9,684 bases of DNA from Verrucomicrobiota bacterium. Its GTDB lineage: Bacteria; Verrucomicrobiota; Verrucomicrobiia; Chthoniobacterales; UBA10450. Of this stretch, positions 1 through 4,592 are shown in pieces. The position numbers and the translations under genes were made by a program. Positions within the stretch are counted from its first letter, which is position 1, and each line of letters starts with the position of its first letter. The notes under the pieces were generated by a model, which was not told where the DNA came from, made no database searches, and worked only from the letters and a program-made list of their open reading frames with translations. The stretch covers positions 1 to 9,684 of the forward strand of contig QHOF01000118.1 in NCBI GenBank assembly GCA_003219335.1, given 5' to 3'.

Positions 1-749
1 CTACAGCTTCGCCTACCCCAACGCCTACCGCTACTTGCCAGGTGACCTACGCGACAGCTACCGGCACTGGCACTGTACTCGCCGGAGGCACCGATATCGG
101 CAACCACTGCGACGACTGCTTCACGCAGATCGATCTACCTTTCCCAGTGAACGTATACGGCGCTCCGGTTTCAGTGGCGTATCCCGCGTCGAACGGCGAC
201 CTGCACTTAGCCAACCCCGGAACCAAGTCATTCGCCTACATGCAGTGTGTGCCGGTAAACCCTGATCCCCCAGACGGGCCGTTCCTCAATACCCTGTTTC
301 CGTACTATGGCGACCTGCGTACCGATGAGACGGATATCTGCCCAGACTGCGGTATCTTCACGCAGACGCTGGGAAGTGCGCCTAACCGGCAATTTGTGAT
401 CAGGTGGAAGACCACCTACTTCACCCCCCCTGTTGGTGGCGATAACGCCGAGTTCGAGGTACTACTGACCGAAGGCTCGGATACGCTGTCGGTGATCTAC
501 GGAGCGAGCGCCGACACCGGCTTGACAGCAACCAGCGGCATCCAGCAAGATGATTTCATCGTGTTCACGTCGTTCTCTTGCTTCGAACCCACCCTGACGG
601 AAGGCCTACGGGTGGATTACATACCCACAGGCTGCGGGAGTCCCACGCCGACTCCGACGGCCACAGCTACAGCGACTCCGACATCTACTCTGCCGCCGCG
701 GACAACGCCTACACCAAGGCCGCGCCCCACACCGCCGCCCAGGCCCTGA
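1..749 (+). CDS. 3' part of an exported Cys-rich protein with a Pro-Thr-Arg tail
   Basis: The reading frame is open from the window edge (first full codon at base 3) to TGA at 747-749, giving 248 visible residues; the true start lies upstream. A GTG at 42 is only an internal Val codon, because the open frame before it encodes a PTPTPTAT linker. Residues about 12-212 form one compact, beta-rich domain with eight Cys (12, 36, 39, 82, 113, 116, 193, 211), including CDDC and CPDC pairs. This suggests a disulfide-bonded domain outside the cytoplasm. Motifs such as GTDIGNHCDDC, LPFPVNVYG, SNGDLHL and PNRQFVIRWK resemble a repeat-linked secreted domain that I remember from soil Verrucomicrobia; its function is unknown. 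Residues 213-248 are a PT-rich tail ending TPRPRPTPPPRP, shared with the genes ending at 4242 and 4593. The upstream PT linker implies further domains before the window. No catalytic motif is visible. Confidence 0.85.
   Translation, partial: TASPTPTPTATCQVTYATATGTGTVLAGGTDIGNHCDDCFTQIDLPFPVNVYGAPVSVAYPASNGDLHLANPGTKSFAYMQCVPVNPDPPDGPFLNTLFPYYGDLRTDETDICPDCGIFTQTLGSAPNRQFVIRWKTTYFTPPVGGDNAEFEVLLTEGSDTLSVIYGASADTGLTATSGIQQDDFIVFTSFSCFEPTLTEGLRVDYIPTGCGSPTPTPTATATATPTSTLPPRTTPTPRPRPTPPPRP
639..746 (+). other. Pro/Thr/Arg C-terminal tail coding segment (gene 1)
   Basis: Low-complexity PTPTPTATATATPT sequence passes into a Pro-Arg end, TTPTPRPRPTPPPRP, directly before the stop. The last 15 residues match those of the 1202-4242 protein except at one position, and differ from the 4593-6422 protein at two. 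This points to a shared module rather than random linker sequence. Its role (wall spanning, anchoring or sorting) is inference. Confidence 0.8.
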
Positions 750-809
750 TTCCCGGGACAAGGCTAGTGATTAGTCTGTAGGGGAAGCTGACAGCTTCCC
801 CTGCAGCTT
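711..809 (+). repeat. Gene-end repeat, copy 1 (tail codons, stop and hairpin)
   Basis: Bases 711-757 align with 4204-4250 (three differences). Bases 758-809 align with 4321-4372 (one difference). The repeat covers the last tail codons, the TGA stop and the hairpin after it, so DNA identity runs past the coding region. This copy has no insertion at 757/758, whereas the other copy carries 70 extra bases there. It therefore shows the presumed pre-insertion state. Confidence 0.85.
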
Positions 810-813
810 TTTT
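776..813 (+). terminator. Rho-independent terminator after gene 1
   Basis: A 15-bp inverted repeat (776-790 with 792-806, one G-T wobble at 779/803) has the core AGGGGAAGCTG / CAGCTTCCCCT. It is followed by six T at 808-813. In RNA the innermost pairs would open to give a loop of about five bases. It lies 27 bases after the gene 1 stop, which fits an intrinsic terminator. Confidence 0.85.
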
Positions 814-1057
814 AATCTGCAAGTTCGGCGCTTGCCGATGCCCGAATGAGTGCATAGCGCCCAGCCTGCCCCAACCCCATATGGGGTGGAGCCGGCGGGC
901 GCCGAGCGACATAGACGGGCAGGGCCGACAGGCCAAGTGAGCGGAGTCAAACGCCCTACCGACGCCACACGTCTTGGGAGTCTGCAATCGCGGTGTCTGC
1001 GTTTGCGGCCGGGCCGAACCGCGCCCCAAGATATTTTTATCAAGTTCAAAAATAATG
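814..1057. other. Intergenic region without a convincing gene
   Basis: This is the non-coding part between the gene 1 terminator and the gene 2 promoter. Open frames here overlap each other on both strands and have no recognisable protein features. The only clear structure is a 14-bp perfect palindrome, ACCCCATATGGGGT, at 874-887. The GC-rich stretch from about 890 to 1030 may be a dispersed non-coding repeat, but only one copy is in the window. From 1030 the sequence turns A/T-rich ahead of the promoter. Confidence 0.5.
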
Positions 1058-1086
1058 TTGACACGCTTTGGTGGATGTAGATACAA
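1058..1086 (+). promoter_or_regulatory. Probable promoter of gene 2
   Basis: A perfect TTGACA at 1058-1063 follows an A/T-rich stretch. The best -10 at 17-bp spacing is ATACAA (1081-1086); TAGATA at 1078-1083 is an alternative with shorter spacing. The surrounding ATGTTGACACG is also present before gene 4 on the other strand, which supports a real shared promoter element. Confidence 0.55.
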
Positions 1087-1090
1087 AGGG

Positions 1091-1147
1091 GATTCCAACC
1101 TTGGAACCGAAGGAAATTAAAAAAACGCGAAAGAGAAAAATCGCGTT
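1091..1147 (+). promoter_or_regulatory. Structured 5' leader of gene 2
   Basis: Two inverted repeats lie between the promoter and the start codon. One is TTCCAA-CC-TTGGAA (1093-1106). The other is AACGCGA (1124-1130) pairing with TCGCGTT (1141-1147) across a ten-base purine-only loop. No good Shine-Dalgarno sequence lies just before the ATG at 1202. A role in mRNA stability or translation is possible but not shown. Confidence 0.35.
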
Positions 1148-1201
1148 GATACGTCCTTGGGCGTTTCAATGAAAACCACCATTCAGCCTATACTCCATCC
1201 A

Positions 1202-2023
1202 ATGAAAAAGAAATCCACATCCCAACGTGTCCGCCGTAGCCTCTCGATCCGCCGTAGTCCCGCGCCTGCGGGACGAAGGTGGCTCGGCGAAGGCGGGTTC
1301 TTCAACCTCCGGGCGCTGCTCGGATTAACTCTCTGTTTGTTCGGAGTAGCCCTCGCAATCTTTGCGGCTAGGGACGGCGTGCTGTCCCGAAAGCTTTTGG
1401 GAGACGCCGCGGCGCGGCCTGCTAACCAGCCCGAGCGCTACATGCCTGTACCGGGCGGCAGTTTACAGAGTGAATCTGCTCGTCTGGGACAGTTGGAACA
1501 ATACTGGTTTGATCGTTTGACATTTCCTACTGGCCGTTTTGACCCGGCGTGGGTGCGCGCCGCGGCCACACAACATGCGCGGATGCAGCGTGGCGTCCCG
1601 GCCGGAACTTATGCAAAGATCAACCCGGCCAATCCCCTGCGTCTTACCACGACTAGTTTTACTGCGCTCGGTCCGCAACCGGAGCGGATGACCGGTTGTT
1701 CGGGTTGTTTTAATTACACGACCACCGAAGGGCGAGTTAACGCGATTGCAGTCGATCCAACGACGACCGTCAATGGCAGTATTGTGGCTTATCTCGGGGC
1801 GGTCGGCGGCGGTGTGTGGAAAACGACCAACTGCTGCAGCGATACGACTACATGGAGCGCGGTGACCGATGATCCGCTGATTTCCACCATAGCCGTTGAC
1901 AGTGTGATCATTGATCCCAGCAATCATAACACCATCTATGCACCCTGGGCAGCCAGGGTATTCTCAAATCCACCGATGCAGGCGCCACCTGGACAGTGCT
2001 GGGCGCGGATGTGTTTGGCATGA
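1202..2023 (+). CDS. BNR/sortilin-like beta-propeller protein, N-terminal part (frameshifted gene)
   Basis: ATG 1202 is chosen because it gives MKKKSTSQ, the same start as the genes at 6422 and 8730. An in-frame ATG at 1169 (MKTTIQPILHP before it) and a TTG at 1157 are possible longer starts. Residues 9-32 are Arg/Gly-rich and encoded by a palindromic repeat. Residues 33-55 are the hydrophobic export segment (FFNLRALLGLTLCLFGVALAIFA). The mature part starts a propeller: VNAIAVDP, GAVGGGVWKTTN and a WSAVTDD blade. About residue 247 (NTIYA) the frame is lost, and the last 26 residues before the TGA at 2021-2023 are out-of-frame sequence. The homologous continuation, SQGILKSTDAGATW, is in another frame from about 1945 and leads into the 1996-4242 segment. 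The two parts are one gene of roughly 1,010 codons broken by a one-base loss, either real or a sequencing error. Confidence 0.8.
   Translation: MKKKSTSQRVRRSLSIRRSPAPAGRRWLGEGGFFNLRALLGLTLCLFGVALAIFAARDGVLSRKLLGDAAARPANQPERYMPVPGGSLQSESARLGQLEQYWFDRLTFPTGRFDPAWVRAAATQHARMQRGVPAGTYAKINPANPLRLTTTSFTALGPQPERMTGCSGCFNYTTTEGRVNAIAVDPTTTVNGSIVAYLGAVGGGVWKTTNCCSDTTTWSAVTDDPLISTIAVDSVIIDPSNHNTIYAPWAARVFSNPPMQAPPGQCWARMCLA
1229..1297 (+). repeat. Nested REP-like palindrome inside the gene 2 signal-peptide region
   Basis: The structure is an outer CCGCC-GTAG-CC ... GGCGAA-GGCGG pair enclosing a second unit, CCGCC-GTAG-TCCCGC-GCCT-GCGGGA-CGAA-GGTGG. The inner hairpin TCCCGC/GCGGGA is perfect. The repeat is read in frame as an Arg-rich stretch starting RRSLS and ending LGEGG. 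The same arrangement is found on the minus strand at 6327-6395. Confidence 0.8.
1937..1957 (+). other. Frameshift site in the propeller gene
   Basis: Before this point the 1202 frame gives a family-like sequence (VDSVIIDPSNHNTIYA). After it the family-like sequence (LGSQGILKSTDAGATW, a clear Asp-box blade) is in the frame with codons at 1945, 1948 and onward. Restoring one base near 1940-1945 joins them. No slippery heptamer with a downstream structure is apparent, so programmed frameshifting is unlikely. Confidence 0.8.
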
Positions 2024-4242
2024 TTTACACCGAGCCTCCGGGTGAGTTCCCACAATACAACGCAGTAGGTAAAGTCCGCGTGGACCCTAACAATAGTAGC
2101 AAGGTAGCAGCCGGCACCAAGCAGGGTGTCTATTTCTCATATGATAGCGGCGTCAACTGGACGGGCCCCTGTCTTACTAACAGTTTCAGCACGCAACGTC
2201 AGGATGTTACGGGCCTGGAGTTAAGCGATGTGGGTGGAGGCAATACTCGGATCATCGCAGCGATCGGTACGCGCGGGTTCCCAACATATGTGCAGTATGA
2301 TCTGGGGAAGAATGGAGCAAACGGCATCTACAGCGCCACGATGGGATCGAGTGGCTGCCCCAGCTTCACCTCAATCGCCAGTAATGCCAACGGGTTCATC
2401 TTCGGTAATCAGGTGCCCGGCAGCCCGTACACGACGGGTGCGCCCATGAATGCCGGCAGCGGCACACCTTGCGACTATCCAATTGTTGGTGGGACCGGAA
2501 CCTGTGATAGCAGTACCAACCAGCTCGGACGCATCGACATCGCAGTCGCGCCGGGTAACGCAAATTACATCTACGCACAGGCGCAATCCATCGTTTGGAA
2601 TAGCAACACCGGTTGCGGCAGTACCAACGGTTGCCAGCTTGGTGCATGGGCTACCACAGATGGTGGCACGAGCTGGACTTACATGGAAGGTTCTCAGGGC
2701 GGCTCCCTCAGGAACTGCACTGGTGGCCAGGGCGACTATCCCCAGAACTGGTACGACCAGGGAGTCGCTGTTGATCCGAACGATCCGGACCGGGTTTTCG
2801 TCGATACGTTCGAGGTCTGGCTGGCGACGCGCACGGGAACGGTATGGACCGATACCACCTGCGGTTATTCCAGCGGGGGCCCACTTCCTGTGCACGTGGA
2901 TCAACATGCGCTCGCCTACGTGCCCGGCTCGTCCAGCATTTTGCTGCTCGGCAATGATGGCGGCACGCACGGAACTACCAATGCTGACCAGAATCCTCCG
3001 ACCTGGTTCAACATGGACACTGGGCTAAACACTATCGAGTTTTACTCCGGCGACATCAGCGGGAACTTCGCCAGTGCTGCCTCTCCACAGGCGAGCGGTG
3101 GAGCACAGGATAACGGTTCTGTCTCGGTCACCTTTGCCGGAACACCAACTGGACCTGTGTTATGGCAGTTGGGAGTAGGCGGTGATGGGTTTTACTCGCG
3201 CATCGATCCCGTAGGCACAGGAACAAGCCTTCGCTTTTTCCAAGGTAACAATGGGGGCGCCATGAGCCGTTGCGTTAGTAATTGCACCAATCAGTTTGCC
3301 CCATGGGTCCCCGTCTCGGGCGGCTGGCTCAGCGACACGAGGTCTTTCGTCATGCCATACGACCTTTTCCACGGTGGTATTCCGGGCGGCGATGACTGCC
3401 CGCCAGCCGGCGTTCCCGGCGGCTGCGGCCATCTTAATGTTGGCACGACACGCGTATGGGAGACTATTCACGGTGGGAATGCTTCATTAGGTTCAGCGGA
3501 CTGGTATGTGACCAACAATCCTACTACCCAAAACATGACCAAGCAGACACTAGGAAATCGTTCGTTCATCAATCAGGTCAAGTACTCTCCGAAGTATCAA
3601 AGTGTCGGTATGGTTGGCACGAACGACGCCAACGTCTGGATTGGCTTTAACCTCGGCACCGGCACGCAGGCGCAGGCTAACTGGGTCGATGTTACAGGGG
3701 GTAACACTGTCGTTCCCCTGCGCCCCGTGCTAGGCATCGCGCTGGATCCCACTGTGTCGGCCGCGAATTTGCCGGTCGGTTACGCGGCGGTAGGCGGCTT
3801 TAATGAGAATACGCCGGCCACGCCCGGTCATGTTTTCCAGGTAACCTGCACAGCCGACTGTGCCTCCTTTACCTGGGCGGACAAGACCGGCAACCTGCCG
3901 GATATTCCGGTGGATTCGATCATCGTTAATCCCAATATGCCGCAGCAAGTCTTTGCCGGCACCGACTGGGGCGTTTACTTTACCGATGACATAACCGTAA
4001 CATCTCCAACCTGGCTGCGCTTTGAGGACGGTATCTCGCACGCGATGGTATGGGACATGCAAATAGATCGCGGCTCGACCACGCTCTCGGTCTGGACGCG
4101 CAGTCGCGGAGCCTATGCTTACCCAATCGCCGGTGCTGGGCCAAGTCCGACGCCGACGGCTACACCGACCCCAACGGCTACGGCTGCGCCAAGGGCTACT
4201 CCCACCCCAAGGCCGCGACCCACGCCGCCGCCCAGGCCCTGA
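1996..4242 (+). CDS. BNR/sortilin-like beta-propeller protein, C-terminal part (frameshifted gene)
   Basis: This is the main body of the frameshifted gene. GTG 1996 is only the first start-like codon; true coding sequence in this frame begins near 1945. Counting from 1996, propeller blades are marked by SYDSGVNW (48-55), TTDGGTSW (220-227), GNDGGTH (319-325), GGAQDNGS (368-375), GGDGFY (395-400) and GTDWGVYFTDD (655-665). HVDQHALAY (300-308) is a further conserved-looking motif. The pattern fits the BNR/VPS10-like multi-bladed propeller group found in secreted glycan-binding or glycan-active proteins. No catalytic pair can be assigned, so enzymatic activity is not claimed. Several paired Cys fit extracytoplasmic folding. 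The last ~34 residues are a PT-rich tail ending TPRPRPTPPPRP. The frame stays open for 748 codons after the break, so the lesion is either recent or an artefact. Confidence 0.85.
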   Translation: MLGADVFGMIYTEPPGEFPQYNAVGKVRVDPNNSSKVAAGTKQGVYFSYDSGVNWTGPCLTNSFSTQRQDVTGLELSDVGGGNTRIIAAIGTRGFPTYVQYDLGKNGANGIYSATMGSSGCPSFTSIASNANGFIFGNQVPGSPYTTGAPMNAGSGTPCDYPIVGGTGTCDSSTNQLGRIDIAVAPGNANYIYAQAQSIVWNSNTGCGSTNGCQLGAWATTDGGTSWTYMEGSQGGSLRNCTGGQGDYPQNWYDQGVAVDPNDPDRVFVDTFEVWLATRTGTVWTDTTCGYSSGGPLPVHVDQHALAYVPGSSSILLLGNDGGTHGTTNADQNPPTWFNMDTGLNTIEFYSGDISGNFASAASPQASGGAQDNGSVSVTFAGTPTGPVLWQLGVGGDGFYSRIDPVGTGTSLRFFQGNNGGAMSRCVSNCTNQFAPWVPVSGGWLSDTRSFVMPYDLFHGGIPGGDDCPPAGVPGGCGHLNVGTTRVWETIHGGNASLGSADWYVTNNPTTQNMTKQTLGNRSFINQVKYSPKYQSVGMVGTNDANVWIGFNLGTGTQAQANWVDVTGGNTVVPLRPVLGIALDPTVSAANLPVGYAAVGGFNENTPATPGHVFQVTCTADCASFTWADKTGNLPDIPVDSIIVNPNMPQQVFAGTDWGVYFTDDITVTSPTWLRFEDGISHAMVWDMQIDRGSTTLSVWTRSRGAYAYPIAGAGPSPTPTATPTPTATAAPRATPTPRPRPTPPPRP
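4138..4239 (+). other. Pro/Thr/Arg C-terminal tail coding segment (gene 2)
   Basis: The tail reads PSPTPTATPTPTATAAP and then ATPTPRPRPTPPPRP to the stop. The Pro-Arg end matches gene 1 in protein and nearly in DNA. It matches the gene at 4593 mainly at protein level. Confidence 0.8.
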
Positions 4243-4250
4243 TTCCCGGG

Positions 4251-4320
4251 GCCTGTCACGCCGTAGCCTTGGCGAAGGCGGGTGATCATCAGCGATCCGC
4301 CTACGCCAAGGCTACGGCGG
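4251..4320. mobile_element. 70-bp paired REP-like insertion (non-autonomous)
   Basis: By comparison with gene 1, exactly 70 bases are inserted after TTCCCGGG (junction ambiguous by two G). Two inverted arms, 4259-4281 and 4297-4320, are reverse complements apart from one mismatch, and are separated by a 15-base spacer. Each arm is itself an imperfect palindrome of the form (C)CGCC-GTA-GCC..GGC-GAA/GTA-GGCGG. GTAG followed by a small hairpin recalls REP elements moved by RAYT/TnpA-REP transposases, and the head-to-head pair recalls a BIME. No transposase is present in the window, so the mobilising enzyme is inference. Confidence 0.75.
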
Positions 4321-4338
4321 ACAAGGCTAGTGATTAGT

Positions 4339-4369
4339 CTGTAGGGGAAGCTGACAGCTTCCCCTACAG
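4339..4369. terminator. Hairpin after gene 2, terminator-like but without a T tract
   Basis: A perfect 15-bp inverted repeat (4339-4353 with 4355-4369) has the same core as the gene 1 terminator. It is followed by CTTGCACTTC instead of six T, and lies about 97 bases after the stop because of the 70-bp insertion. It could still block or protect 3' ends between the convergent genes. Intrinsic termination is less certain than at 776-813. Confidence 0.5.
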
Positions 4370-4372
4370 CTT

Positions 4373-4592
4373 GCACTTCGCCAGATTCGCGCGTGTTCGC
4401 GCGAAGATGGGATAGCATGCGGCCTGTGGATATCGTTCGCAATAGCGGGCGGCAAAGCCGCCCAACCAACGCGTTGAGCCGCTTTCGCGTCGCTACGGCG
4501 CGCCAAGGGACAACGCGTTCCACTCTCGATCAGCGCCCCTCGGGGTTCCCGCTGGAGCTCGAACTTCCCACAAGGGAAAAATAACTCGGGGC
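4373..4592. other. Intergenic remainder between convergent genes, several small hairpins
   Basis: I see no gene here. Three structures stand out: TTCGCGCG-TGTT-CGCGCGAA (4386-4405), GGGCGGC-AAA-GCCGCCC (4447-4463), and a diverged palindrome at 4479-4500. None is followed by a clear T tract on either strand, so no confident terminator for the minus-strand gene ending at 4593 can be named. Short open frames in this stretch show no protein-like features. Confidence 0.5.
4479..4500 (-). repeat. Possible degenerate REP-like unit
   Basis: Read on the minus strand, this stretch gives CGCCGTAGC, a short divergent middle, then CGAAAGCGG. It keeps the CGCC-GTAG foot and the GAA..GCGG end of the units at 4259-4281 and 8671-8696, with changes in the centre. 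The match is by eye and it is short. Confidence 0.35.

Larger units (their letters stand above)
4204..4372 (+). repeat. Gene-end repeat, copy 2, interrupted by a 70-bp insertion
   Basis: The flanks 4204-4250 and 4321-4372 match the gene 1 end (711-809) with four differences in 99 bases. Bases 4251-4320 have no counterpart there. This is the interrupted version of the shared 3' block. Confidence 0.85.

Noticed and set aside
709..1169. Two overlapping minus-strand open frames over the gene 1-gene 2 gap
   Set aside because: They run through the terminator hairpin and the promoter region, overlap each other in different frames and show no protein-like pattern.
1202..1366. Lipoprotein signal, because of the Cys in the hydrophobic segment
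   Set aside because: The Cys lies in the middle of the core (LTLCLFG, AVLCLFG, SVFCLAG), with no lipobox Leu-Ala/Ser-Gly/Ala before it and more hydrophobic residues after it.
1937..1957. Programmed ribosomal frameshifting
   Set aside because: No slippery heptamer or following stem-loop is apparent, and exported propeller proteins are not a known setting for it. A simple one-base loss explains the data.
4243..4592. CRISPR array or att site in the hairpin-rich convergent region
   Set aside because: The repeats are inverted pairs of different sequence with no regular spacing or spacers, and there is no integrase or tRNA nearby.
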